Below are positions 23,135-31,449 of a DNA stretch of 64,000 nucleotides, in pieces. A program made the translations under genes and the position numbers. Each line of letters opens with the position of its first letter. Within the stretch, counting starts at the first letter, position 1. The DNA is from Thermoactinomyces intermedius (GTDB lineage: Bacteria > Bacillota > Bacilli > Thermoactinomycetales > Thermoactinomycetaceae): NCBI RefSeq assembly GCF_016055025.1, contig NZ_JAECVW010000007.1; one strand, 5' to 3'. The notes beneath the pieces are model-generated. The model had not been told where the DNA came from, searched no databases, and saw only the letters and a program-made list of their open reading frames with translations.

Positions 23135-24667
23135 TTAAAACAATCCGGTGGGGTTTTGATCGTAGGAGATCAGCATGTTTTTGGTTTGTTGGTAGTGTTC
23201 CAACATCATTTTGTGGGTTTCCCGCCCGATCCCGGATTGTTTGTATCCGCCGAAGGCAGCGTGTGCAGGGTAGACGTGGTAACAGTTCACCCACACGCGG
23301 CCGGCTTCAATTTTCCGGGCGATCTGGTAAGCTTGGTGAACGTCTCGGGTCCACAATCCGGCTCCCAGGCCATAGAGCGTGTCATTGGCAATTTCCAACA
23401 GTTCCTGTTCATCTTTAAATGTGGTGACGGAAACAACCGGCCCGAAAATTTCTTCTTGGAAAATGCGCATTTTGTTGTTTCCGACAAAGACGGTCGGTTC
23501 AATATAAAAGCCGTCCGGATATTTCGGGTTGTCATACGGCTTTCCGCCGGTCAGGCATTGTGCCCCTTCTTCACGCCCCAATTCGAGATAGCTCAGGATT
23601 TTTTGAAATTGATCCGATGAAGCCTGTGCCCCCATCATCGTTTCCGGATGCAAGGGATCCCCCATTTTGATTTTGCGCACCCGCTCGAGGGCCCGATCCA
23701 TGAATTCTTCATAGATCGATTCCTGGATCAGGGCACGGGACGGACAGGTGCAGACTTCCCCCTGGTTTAACGCGAACATGGTAAATCCTTCGATGGCTTT
23801 TTCCAAGAAGCTGTCATCTTGCCGCATGACGCTTTCCGTAAAAATATTGGGGGATTTTCCGCCCAACTCCAGCGTGACCGGAATGATGTTTTCAGAAGCA
23901 TATTGCATAATCAACCGGCCCGTGGTTGTTTCGCCGGTGAAAGCGATTTTTCCGATCCGCGGGGAGGTGGCAAGCGCTTGGCCGGCCTCGGGTCCGAAAC
24001 CGTTTACAATATTGAGGACGCCGGGAGGAAGCAAATCTTGAATCAACTCTGCAAATAACAGGACGGTGACGGGCGTTTGTTCAGCGGGTTTCAGTACGAC
24101 ACAGTTTCCTGCGGCCAGTGCCGGTGCCAGTTTCCATGCGGCCATCAACAAGGGGAAGTTCCAAGGGATGATTTGTCCGACCACACCGATCGGTTCCTTG
24201 ATGTGAACCGAAAGCGTTTTGGCGTCAATTTCGGAAACGCTGCCTTCTTCTCCGCGGATGACACCGGCGAAATACCTGAAATGGTCAACGGCAAGCGGGA
24301 TGTCTGCCGCCAGTGCTTCGCGGATGGGTTTTCCGTTGTCCCATGTTTCCGAAAGTGCCAGTTTTTCTTTGTTGGCTTCAATCAGGTCTGCAATTTTAAG
24401 GAGGATTTTGCTTCGCTTTGCAGGCGGGGTGTTGGCCCATTTTTCCTTGGCTTGGTGCGCTTTGTCCAAAGCCAGTTCGATATCTTCTTTTTGTGAACGC
24501 GGAACTTTGGTAAACACCTTGCCGTCGACCGGAGACAGATTGTCAAAATACTCGCCGTTTACCGGAGGCACCCACTCGCCGCCGATAAAGTTTTCATACC
24601 GGGGTTTGTAATGAAGCAGGCTGCCTTCCGTGTTGGGGGCTTTGTAACCGGAAAGTTTGACGCTCAT
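23135..24667 (-). CDS. NAD(P)-dependent aldehyde dehydrogenase (AcoD/AldB-like)
   Basis: This 510-residue enzyme has 'GVVGQIIPWNFPLLMAAWKLAPALAAGNCVVLKPAEQTP' for cofactor binding, the general base Glu in 'TLELGGKSP', and the nucleophilic Cys in 'NQGEVCTCPSR'. It oxidises an aldehyde to the acid. Close relatives are acetaldehyde/chloroacetaldehyde dehydrogenases (AcoD, ExaC), which also carry the second Cys in 'CTC' and are followed by DUF779, as here. The start ATG 24667 has AGGAGG upstream. Substrate is an inference from the family. Confidence 0.9.
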   Translation of the reverse strand: MSVKLSGYKAPNTEGSLLHYKPRYENFIGGEWVPPVNGEYFDNLSPVDGKVFTKVPRSQKEDIELALDKAHQAKEKWANTPPAKRSKILLKIADLIEANKEKLALSETWDNGKPIREALAADIPLAVDHFRYFAGVIRGEEGSVSEIDAKTLSVHIKEPIGVVGQIIPWNFPLLMAAWKLAPALAAGNCVVLKPAEQTPVTVLLFAELIQDLLPPGVLNIVNGFGPEAGQALATSPRIGKIAFTGETTTGRLIMQYASENIIPVTLELGGKSPNIFTESVMRQDDSFLEKAIEGFTMFALNQGEVCTCPSRALIQESIYEEFMDRALERVRKIKMGDPLHPETMMGAQASSDQFQKILSYLELGREEGAQCLTGGKPYDNPKYPDGFYIEPTVFVGNNKMRIFQEEIFGPVVSVTTFKDEQELLEIANDTLYGLGAGLWTRDVHQAYQIARKIEAGRVWVNCYHVYPAHAAFGGYKQSGIGRETHKMMLEHYQQTKNMLISYDQNPTGLF

Positions 24668-24890
24668 GGCCTCATCCTCCTTATTTTTTCGAAAAATATA
24701 AATGTTCCATATATAAATTTCTTGAAAAATGATTTGATTCCTGCCTGACCGCCGGATTTTATCCTTTTAAAACGGCCTTGCAAAAATCGCCTCTTTCTCT
24801 CTTTGTATATGTTCGATACAATAAGTAAATGACTCGAATCATTCCGATGTGGTACGGGAAGAGAAACCAAGTATTTGGAGGTCTTTAGCA

Positions 24891-27800
24891 ATGAAGGGGA
24901 GGCAAGCACTGGTTAACCTGTTCCATGAAGCCGAATTGCCGGAAGAATGGCTGAATCATGCCTTTCGGGATGGTGTGATTAAAGAAGTGCAAGTCCGTCT
25001 CCAAGACAGAACATGGAATATTCACCTTCATTTGGTGGAGCCGATGGATGCGGAGTTATGGCAGGATTTTCAGATGCGCGTGAAAAAACATTTTCAGCCG
25101 TGGGTCCGGGTGAATATGTACTTCACCTATGACCGCTTGCAACATGAAATCGTTCTGCAAAAATATAAATATTTTATCCAAAAATGTTTGCAAGAACAGG
25201 TCACACCCGCCGCCGCCACTTGGTTCGGACAGGCTGAATGGCGGGTGGAAGGGGACCGGATTGTTGTCGTCTTCCCCAACCCGGCGGTTTTGAAAATGGC
25301 TAAACAACGGGAAACGGACCGCTATATCATGAAGTATTACGAACGCATCACCGGAACCAAACTCCCCGTCATTTTATCAGCAAAAGAAACCGAACCGGAG
25401 CAGGCCGCCGAACAATTCCGCGAGCAGAGAATCCAAGAGGAAAAGACCTTGATGCAAAAGGCGTTGGCCGAACAAAAAGAGCGGGCCAAGAAACAGAAAG
25501 AAAAGAGCGAGCATCCGGAGGAACCGGTTGTAAGCAAAAAATTGGGCTACAGCATCAAGGGAGAACCGGTGAAAATCAACGACATTGTCGAAGAAGAGCG
25601 GAATGTGGTCATCAAAGGCAAAGTGTTTAAAAGCGAGTTGAAAGAGTTAAAAAGCGGTCGGAAGTTGTTAACCTTCAATTTGACCGACTTTACCAATTCC
25701 ATTTCGTGCAAAGTGTTTGCCCGTGACAAGGAACAAGCCGCCGTTTTGGCCATGATCCAAGACGGTGATTGGTTAAAAGTGCGCGGAAGTGTTCAATATG
25801 ACACGTTTTCCCGTGAACTGGTCGTGATGGTGAACAGCTTGGAAGAAACCGAACCCGATTCGTTTGTGCGCCGGGATACGGCGGCAGAAAAACGGGTTGA
25901 GCTTCATTTGCACACCTCCATGTCCGCAATGGATGGGATTGCCAGTGCGGGGAAAATGATTCAAAGAGCGGCAGAATGGGGGCATCCCGCCGTGGCGATT
26001 ACCGACCATGCCGTGGCGCAAGCCTATCCGGAAGCATACAAAGCGGCCGGCGAACATGACATCAAAGTGATTTACGGAGTGGAAGCCAATATCGTCGACG
26101 ATGGCATTCCCATTGTGATGAATGAAGTCGAGATGGATTTACTCGAGGGTACATATGTCGTCTTCGACGTGGAGACCACCGGGTTGTCCGCCGTTCACGA
26201 TGTCATTATCGAACTGGCAGCGGTCAAGATGAAAGACGGAAAAATCATCGACAAATTTTCCTCCTTTGCCAACCCTCACCGCCCGTTGTCCAAACACATT
26301 GTCGAGCTGACGCATATCACCGACGACATGTTGAAAGACGCACCGGAAGTGGATGATGTGGTGGCGGATTTTCTGGAGTTTATCGAAGGAACCGTGCTAG
26401 TGGCGCACAATGCGCGATTTGATATGGGATTTTTGCAGGAAGCGGTGAAACGAATCGGCAAGGAGCCGGTGAAAAATCCGGTGCTGGACACCCTGGAACT
26501 GGCACGGATGTTATTCCCCGAGATGCGGAACCACCGCTTGAACACACTGTCGGATAAGCTCGGCATCAAACTGGAACAGCACCACCGGGCGATCTATGAT
26601 GCGGAAGCCACCGGCCATGTGATGTGGAAAATGTTGCAAATTGCGGTTGAGAAAAAGCAGATCACCCATTTGCACATGTTGAATGAAAACCGGGGGGAAC
26701 GGGATTTGAAAAGGGTTCGTCCTTTCCATGCCATTTTGCTTGTGCAGAACCAGGAAGGGATGAAAAACCTGTACAAGCTTATCTCGATGTCCCATTTAAA
26801 ATATTTTTACCGGGTGCCGCGCATTCCCCGCAGCGAGCTCGTCAAGCACCGGAACGGCCTTTTGGTCGGGTCGGGCTGTGAACGCGGAGAATTATTTGAA
26901 GCGGCGTTAAACAAGTCGCCTTCCGAAGTGGAAGAAATCGCGCGTTTTTATGATTACCTGGAAATCCAACCGGTGGAGTACAACATGCATCTGGTGGAAA
27001 AAGGCTTGGTGGAAAATGAAGAGCGGTTGCGGCAAGCGAATCAATTGATTGTCGAGATTGGTGAGAAGTTGGGCAAACCGGTGGTCGCCACTTCCAACGC
27101 CCATTATTTGGATGAACAGGATGCCATCTTCCGCGAAATCATCGCCGCAAACCAAACCGGCGCGAAACCGCAAGGGCCTTTGCCGAAAGCGCATTTTCGG
27201 ACGACGGACGAGATGTTGCGGGAATTTCAATATTTGGGCGAGAAGAAATGCAAAGAAGTGGTGGTGGATCATCCCCGGGCGATTGCGGAGCAGATTGAAG
27301 TGGTCAAGCCGTTCCCGGATGAAACGTACACGCCCCATTTGGAAGGAGCCGAAGAAGAGTTAAAAAGGATTTGTTACCAAACGGCTCACGAATGGTACGG
27401 GGAAGAGTTGCCGGAAATCGTGAAAAACCGGTTGGAACGGGAATTGAACTCCATTATCAAACACGGCTTCAGCGTGCTGTACATGATTTCGCAAAAAATC
27501 GTCAGCAAATCGCTGGAAGACGGATACCTGGTCGGTTCCCGGGGATCGGTCGGTTCTTCGGTCGTTGCCTGTTTGAGCTATATTTCCGAAGTGAATCCGT
27601 TGCCTCCCCATTACCGTTGCAAAAAGTGCAAGTACAGCGAGTTTATTACCGACGGTTCTTATGAAAGCGGGTTTGACCTGCCTGACAAAAAATGTCCCCG
27701 GTGCGGGGAAGAGCTGTGGAAAGACGGGCATGACATCCCATTTGAGACGTTCCTCGGTTTTGAAGGGGACAAAGCGCCCGATATCGATTTGAACTTTGAC

Positions 27801-29204
27801 GGCGAATATCAATTGCGCTCGCACCAGTACACCGAGGAACTTTTTGGGAAAGAGTACATTTATCGTGCGGGAAGCATCAACACGGTGAAAGAAAAGACCG
27901 CGTTTGGTTATGTGAAAAAGTATGCGGAACAACATAATTTGAATTTGCGGCGTGCCGAAATTGAGCGCCTGGCGCAAGGTTGCGTCGGGGTGAAAAGGTC
28001 CACCGGGCAACATCCCGGAGGGCTGATGGTGGTGCCGCAGGAACGGGAAGTCTATGATTTCACGCCCATTCAGCACCCGGCGGATGACACCAAATCCGGG
28101 GTGATCACGACCCACTTTGATTACAAAGCCATCTCCGGGAAAATTTTGAAGCTGGATTTGCTCGGGCATACGGGGCCCACCATCCAACGCCTGTTGCATA
28201 AACTGACCGGTGTGGATCCCACCAAGGTTCCGCTCGGGGATCCCAAGGTGATTGAACTGTTCCGCAGCACCAAAAGCATTGGTGTCCGGCCCGAAGACAT
28301 TAACGGAATTGAACACGGCACGCTGGGAATTCCGGAATTTGGCACCTATTTTGCGCGTGGGATTTTGCAAGATGCCAAACCCAGTTGTTTCAGTGAATTG
28401 GTGCGTGTGTCCGGGCTGTCGCACGGGACGGACGTCTGGCAGGGCAATGTGCAGGATTTGATCAATGACGGCGTTTGTACCATTTCGGAGGCCATCTGTT
28501 GCCGCGATGATATCATGTTGTATCTGATCCGCATGGGATTGCCGTCCAAAGCGGCGTTTAAGATCATGGAAAAAGTGAGAAAAGGAAAAGGGGTTTCCGA
28601 AGAAGAGGAAGCCTTGATGAAAGAGCATGGCGTGCCGGATTGGTACATTGAATGTTGCCGGAAGATCAAATACATGTTCCCGCGTGCGCACGCCGCGGCC
28701 TATGTGACGGCGGCGGTTCGCATCGGGTGGTTTAAAGTGTATCATCCGGAAGCTTTTTATGCGGCATTGTTCAGCACCCGCGTCAATGAATTTGACATCG
28801 AGCTGGTTTTAAAAGGATATGATGCGGTCAAACGGAAACTGAACGAGATCAACGAGATGGGCTTCCAGGCATCGGCGAAAGACAAAGCCATGGCAGCTAC
28901 CTTGGAATTGGTGATGGAAATGTATGCACGGGGAATTGAATTTGCGCCCGTGGACTTGTACCAGTCGGATGCCGTCAAGTTTTGGTTGGATGATCAAAAA
29001 CGCCTGATCCCTCCGTTTGCTTCGATTTCCGGAGTCGGGGAGAGTGCGGCGCAAAACATTGTCCAAGCCCGGGAGCAAGGAGAGTTTTTGTCGATCGAGG
29101 ATTTGCAAAAGCGGGCCCGTTTGTCCAGCACGGTGATCGAAGTGCTGGAGCGGCTGGGTTGTTTGAAGGGGCTTCCGGAAAGCAACCAGTTGGCTTTGTT
29201 TTAA
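24891..29204 (+). CDS. polC: DNA polymerase III alpha subunit, Gram-positive PolC
   Basis: This 1,437-residue replicative polymerase starts at ATG 24891, eight bases after GGAGGT. In order: N-terminal domain; OB fold (about 230-320, 'VVIKGKVFKSELKEL'); PHP domain entered by 'VELHLHTSMSAMDG'; DnaQ-like 3'-5' exonuclease with 'FDVETTGLS' and 'LVAHNARFDMGF'; the rest of PHP; a zinc module 'CKKCKY..CPRCGEEL'; the polymerase palm with 'PDIDLNFDGEY'; and a C-terminal duplex-binding region with a helix-hairpin-helix ('ISGVGESAAQNI'). All parts are intact and the length matches Bacillus PolC (1,437). Proofreading is built in, so no separate epsilon subunit is needed. Confidence 0.97.
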   Translation: MKGRQALVNLFHEAELPEEWLNHAFRDGVIKEVQVRLQDRTWNIHLHLVEPMDAELWQDFQMRVKKHFQPWVRVNMYFTYDRLQHEIVLQKYKYFIQKCLQEQVTPAAATWFGQAEWRVEGDRIVVVFPNPAVLKMAKQRETDRYIMKYYERITGTKLPVILSAKETEPEQAAEQFREQRIQEEKTLMQKALAEQKERAKKQKEKSEHPEEPVVSKKLGYSIKGEPVKINDIVEEERNVVIKGKVFKSELKELKSGRKLLTFNLTDFTNSISCKVFARDKEQAAVLAMIQDGDWLKVRGSVQYDTFSRELVVMVNSLEETEPDSFVRRDTAAEKRVELHLHTSMSAMDGIASAGKMIQRAAEWGHPAVAITDHAVAQAYPEAYKAAGEHDIKVIYGVEANIVDDGIPIVMNEVEMDLLEGTYVVFDVETTGLSAVHDVIIELAAVKMKDGKIIDKFSSFANPHRPLSKHIVELTHITDDMLKDAPEVDDVVADFLEFIEGTVLVAHNARFDMGFLQEAVKRIGKEPVKNPVLDTLELARMLFPEMRNHRLNTLSDKLGIKLEQHHRAIYDAEATGHVMWKMLQIAVEKKQITHLHMLNENRGERDLKRVRPFHAILLVQNQEGMKNLYKLISMSHLKYFYRVPRIPRSELVKHRNGLLVGSGCERGELFEAALNKSPSEVEEIARFYDYLEIQPVEYNMHLVEKGLVENEERLRQANQLIVEIGEKLGKPVVATSNAHYLDEQDAIFREIIAANQTGAKPQGPLPKAHFRTTDEMLREFQYLGEKKCKEVVVDHPRAIAEQIEVVKPFPDETYTPHLEGAEEELKRICYQTAHEWYGEELPEIVKNRLERELNSIIKHGFSVLYMISQKIVSKSLEDGYLVGSRGSVGSSVVACLSYISEVNPLPPHYRCKKCKYSEFITDGSYESGFDLPDKKCPRCGEELWKDGHDIPFETFLGFEGDKAPDIDLNFDGEYQLRSHQYTEELFGKEYIYRAGSINTVKEKTAFGYVKKYAEQHNLNLRRAEIERLAQGCVGVKRSTGQHPGGLMVVPQEREVYDFTPIQHPADDTKSGVITTHFDYKAISGKILKLDLLGHTGPTIQRLLHKLTGVDPTKVPLGDPKVIELFRSTKSIGVRPEDINGIEHGTLGIPEFGTYFARGILQDAKPSCFSELVRVSGLSHGTDVWQGNVQDLINDGVCTISEAICCRDDIMLYLIRMGLPSKAAFKIMEKVRKGKGVSEEEEALMKEHGVPDWYIECCRKIKYMFPRAHAAAYVTAAVRIGWFKVYHPEAFYAALFSTRVNEFDIELVLKGYDAVKRKLNEINEMGFQASAKDKAMAATLELVMEMYARGIEFAPVDLYQSDAVKFWLDDQKRLIPPFASISGVGESAAQNIVQAREQGEFLSIEDLQKRARLSSTVIEVLERLGCLKGLPESNQLALF

Positions 29205-29242
29205 AAAAGGAGCCGGGTTTTTTCCCGGCTCCTTTTTTGATC
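29205..29242. terminator. Bidirectional terminator after polC
   Basis: GGAGCCGGG / CCCGGCTCC stem, flanked by an A-run and a T-run, shared with the convergent DJ-1 gene. Confidence 0.85.
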
Positions 29243-29246
29243 AAAA

Positions 29247-29792
29247 TTATTTTAATTTCTTTAAAAACTCCCGCATAAATCCGGGAAGATCCGGCCAAGC
29301 ATGAGCCGATACCAAGTTGTTGTCCACATGAAGCTCTTTGTTGACGTACTCTGCTCCTGCGCTTTCCACTTCCGGCTTGCAAGTGGTGAATGCCGTCATC
29401 GAACGGTTTTTTACGGATTCCGGAATCACGCTGAACACCAGTGCGGCATGGCAAATGGCCCCCACCGGTTTGTTGTTTTCGAAGAAATGGCTGACAATTG
29501 CAGGGATTTCTTTTTCCATGCGGATATATTCCGGAGCCCGTCCCCCGGGAATGATCAAGCCGTCATAATCGGCAGGATTGATTTCGGAAAATGATGCATG
29601 GGAGTCAATGCCGTATGCCAGTTTTTCCGTGAATGTTTCCATGTCCACAAAATCATGGCAAACCGTTTGCAATTTCTTTTTATTCGGGGACGCGATGGTG
29701 ACTTCGTGCCCTTCTTCCAGCAACCGGTAATAAGGATAGAAAATTTCCAGGGCTTCCACGGCATCACCGGTCAAAATCAACACTTTTGCCAT
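29247..29792 (-). CDS. DJ-1/PfpI family protein
   Basis: This 181-residue class I glutamine-amidotransferase-like protein has the nucleophile elbow 'GAICHAALVF' with C114 followed by H115, and 'LIIPGGRAPEYIR' supplying the acidic partner region. Family members are deglycases, proteases or holdases; YfkM/PfpI types in Bacillus are stress proteins. The start ATG 29792 has GGAGG upstream; an upstream in-frame start at 29807 lies inside that site. The precise activity cannot be assigned. Confidence 0.85.
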   Translation of the reverse strand: MAKVLILTGDAVEALEIFYPYYRLLEEGHEVTIASPNKKKLQTVCHDFVDMETFTEKLAYGIDSHASFSEINPADYDGLIIPGGRAPEYIRMEKEIPAIVSHFFENNKPVGAICHAALVFSVIPESVKNRSMTAFTTCKPEVESAGAEYVNKELHVDNNLVSAHAWPDLPGFMREFLKKLK

Positions 29793-29892
29793 AAAAAATC
29801 CCTCCATCTTGTGATCATAAGTTACTTACTATTTTCTCGTACATGATTTATTTTAAACCAAATGGGCCTGTTTGTAAAAATTTATCTTTGTT

Positions 29893-30366
29893 TTAAAAAA
29901 GTTGAATCAAACCATACCCGGCTCCGGTTTCCAAGGCAATGGATGGAATTTTGCCCAAGGCGGTGGAACTTGAGAAGATGAAAAAGCGGGTTCCCGCCCA
30001 TACGGCAAAAAGGTTTACGGCTCCCGTCGGAATCCAGGGCACCAACCGGGCAGCGGCAAGCAGGGTCCATTGCCGCCATTGCGGCTGTGCGTGGATGGAC
30101 TCCAGCCAATGCCAGCGGTTTCGGTATTTCTGGGGAAGAATACGCACCCCCCGCTGATAAAGCACAAAGGCAAGCATGGCTCCCAAAACTTCCGCGGTCC
30201 AAGACAGAACCCCGCCCCACCAGGCTCCCCAAAGCCAGACGTTTGTTGCCGTCATGAAGACCGAAGGGAGAAAGCCGGTCAGGTTTACGAGCGTATTGAC
30301 CAAAAGGCTGACAGGAATGGCCCAAATGCCGAGTTCCAGCAAAATGTTTCTCCACATCTCTTCCAT
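29893..30366 (-). CDS. VTT-domain (DedA/TMEM64-like) membrane protein
   Basis: This 157-residue membrane protein has the VTT-domain pattern. A re-entrant 'NLTGFLPSVFMTATNVWLWG' is followed by 'GGVLSWTAEVLGAMLAFVLYQ' with the conserved Gly/Glu. 'AARLVPWIPTGAVNLFAVWAGTRFFIFSSSTALGKIPSIALETGAGYG' is the classic second half. Such proteins act in lipid (undecaprenyl phosphate or phosphatidylethanolamine) flipping or proton-linked transport. It is shorter than TVP38 proteins (about 200). A GGGAG site precedes the ATG. Confidence 0.8.
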   Translation of the reverse strand: MEEMWRNILLELGIWAIPVSLLVNTLVNLTGFLPSVFMTATNVWLWGAWWGGVLSWTAEVLGAMLAFVLYQRGVRILPQKYRNRWHWLESIHAQPQWRQWTLLAAARLVPWIPTGAVNLFAVWAGTRFFIFSSSTALGKIPSIALETGAGYGLIQLF

Positions 30367-30416
30367 GCAACGTTCTCCCTTGCTTCAGATTAAGTTTATT
30401 ATACCGGGAGTTTGCA

Positions 30417-30453
30417 AAAACCACCCGGCTTCCGGGTGGTTTTTTAAAAAATC
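30417..30453. terminator. Hairpin terminator upstream of the VTT gene
   Basis: AACCACCCGG / CCGGGTGGTT stem with T-runs on both sides. It ends the leftward DUF1259 transcript just after its stop. Confidence 0.8.
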
Positions 30454-30454
30454 C

Positions 30455-30853
30455 TCATCTTTTCAATACCCTCAAGGCGGTGGCAACTTTTCTGGCAAAA
30501 GTGATCGGATTTTCGACGGATTCAAAATGAATGTAAAATAAACGGGGGTTTTCAAATAACCAGTGGTTGTGAAGAGCGGTTACAATAATTCCCCGTTTGC
30601 GCAATTCGGAGATGAACGGATTAATCTCTCTTTGTAAAATCACCGTTTCTCCCAAATTGAGCGCGCGGCCTTGGCGGTCAAGGCTCTCAAAACTGAAGAA
30701 GGTGGGAAGAACCAGCGGAGAACGGGACCGTTTCCCCAAAATGGTGACAGGGATGTTTCGGAATCTTTGAATAAAACAAACCCCATTCATGGTACTTGGC
30801 TGGCCGTTGACAATCCGCGCAAATTGACGGCACAAGCGCTCGAGCGATGACAT
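30455..30853 (-). CDS. Short DUF1259 (LppY/LpqO-like) protein
   Basis: This 132-residue protein matches the DUF1259 repeat unit: 'SLERLCRQFARIVNG', then 'LNLGETVILQREINPFISELRKRGIIVTALHNHWLFENPRLFYIHFESVENPITFARKV'. Most DUF1259 proteins have two such units (about 280 residues) and a signal peptide; here there is one unit and no signal, so it is cytosolic. The function is unknown. The start is ATG 30853 behind GGGAGGTGA. Confidence 0.8.
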   Translation of the reverse strand: MSSLERLCRQFARIVNGQPSTMNGVCFIQRFRNIPVTILGKRSRSPLVLPTFFSFESLDRQGRALNLGETVILQREINPFISELRKRGIIVTALHNHWLFENPRLFYIHFESVENPITFARKVATALRVLKR

Positions 30854-31059
30854 GGAATCACCTCCCGTGATTTTCAAATCGCTATAACATATGTAAGGAG
30901 GATCGGGACGGAAGGGTCTGTACCCAAGGAAAGGAAGTTTTAACGCAAAAAGAGGCGTTTTGCCAAAATGGAGGTTGTTTTTTGGAAGCAGAGAGAGGAT
31001 CTTAAAAGTGAATAATCCGTGACAAAAAAACTTTTTTCGTACAAAAAGACCATAATTTA

Positions 31060-31165
31060 GAAAGTCCGTCCGAATAAATGATCAGATGGACTCCCTATTA
31101 AATCTCTTCGAATCCCCATTCGAACCGGGTTTATATCTGACCAGGGCAACCGCCCTGGTTTTTCA
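31060..31165 (+). ncRNA. Possible small RNA of three hairpins ending in a terminator
   Basis: Three hairpins follow one another: AGTCCGTC (31063-31070) with GATGGACT (31085-31092); TTCGAAT (31107-31113) with ATTCGAA (31118-31124) closing a CCCC loop; and ACCAGGGC (31140-31147) with GCCCTGGT (31152-31159) followed by a T-run. No reading frame fits. A CATAAT box at 31051 could be a -10, but no clear -35 was found. It lies before and independent of the S-box promoter at 31188. Confidence 0.45.
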
Positions 31166-31187
31166 ATAAGTTTTTTGTGAAAAATCA

Positions 31188-31217
31188 TTGACGATGGTCC
31201 TTTCCAGTCATTATAAT
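31188..31217 (+). promoter_or_regulatory. Sigma-A promoter of metY
   Basis: TTGACG (31188-31193) and TATAAT (31212-31217) are 18 bases apart, placing the transcript start about 35 bases before the S-box riboswitch. Confidence 0.75.
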
Positions 31218-31257
31218 AGAGTCAATTCAATAAAATAATACTATTCTTATCAGATTT

Positions 31258-31376
31258 TGCTCTTATCCAGAGAGGCTGAGGGACTGGCCCAATGACGCCC
31301 GGCAACCCCGGATGAAGATCCGGAAGGTGCCAATTCCTGTAGAAATCCTTTGGGATTTCTAGAAGATAGGAGAGAC
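31258..31376 (+). promoter_or_regulatory. SAM-I (S-box) riboswitch
   Basis: The conserved S-box core is present: CTTATC-CAGAGAGGCTGAGGGAC, then GGCAACC in the kink-turn/pseudoknot region, then AAGGTGCCAATTCC. The closing P1 helix pairs CTCTTATC (31260-31267) with GATAGGAG (31365-31372). When SAM binds, P1 is stabilised and the downstream terminator forms, shutting off metY. Confidence 0.95.
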
Positions 31377-31390
31377 TTCGATGAGTGATC

Positions 31391-31425
31391 AAGCCTCTTC
31401 TCTGGATCAGAGAAGAGGCTTTTTT
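31391..31425 (+). terminator. Riboswitch-controlled terminator
   Basis: AGCCTCTTCTCT (31392-31403) pairs with AGAGAAGAGGCT (31409-31420), followed by a T-run. It is the expression platform of the S-box, 25 bases before the metY start. Confidence 0.9.
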
Positions 31426-31449
31426 ACAACAAAAGGGGGAAAAAGACCA

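Noticed and set aside
27360..28745. 461-codon open frame on the minus strand inside polC
   Set aside because: It is opposite an intact, fully recognisable PolC and its translation is His/Phe/Arg-rich with no motif; a shadow of the coding strand.
29882..30424. 180-codon frame overlapping the VTT membrane gene
   Set aside because: Different frame with no membrane pattern; the VTT frame has the conserved GKIPSIALET segment.
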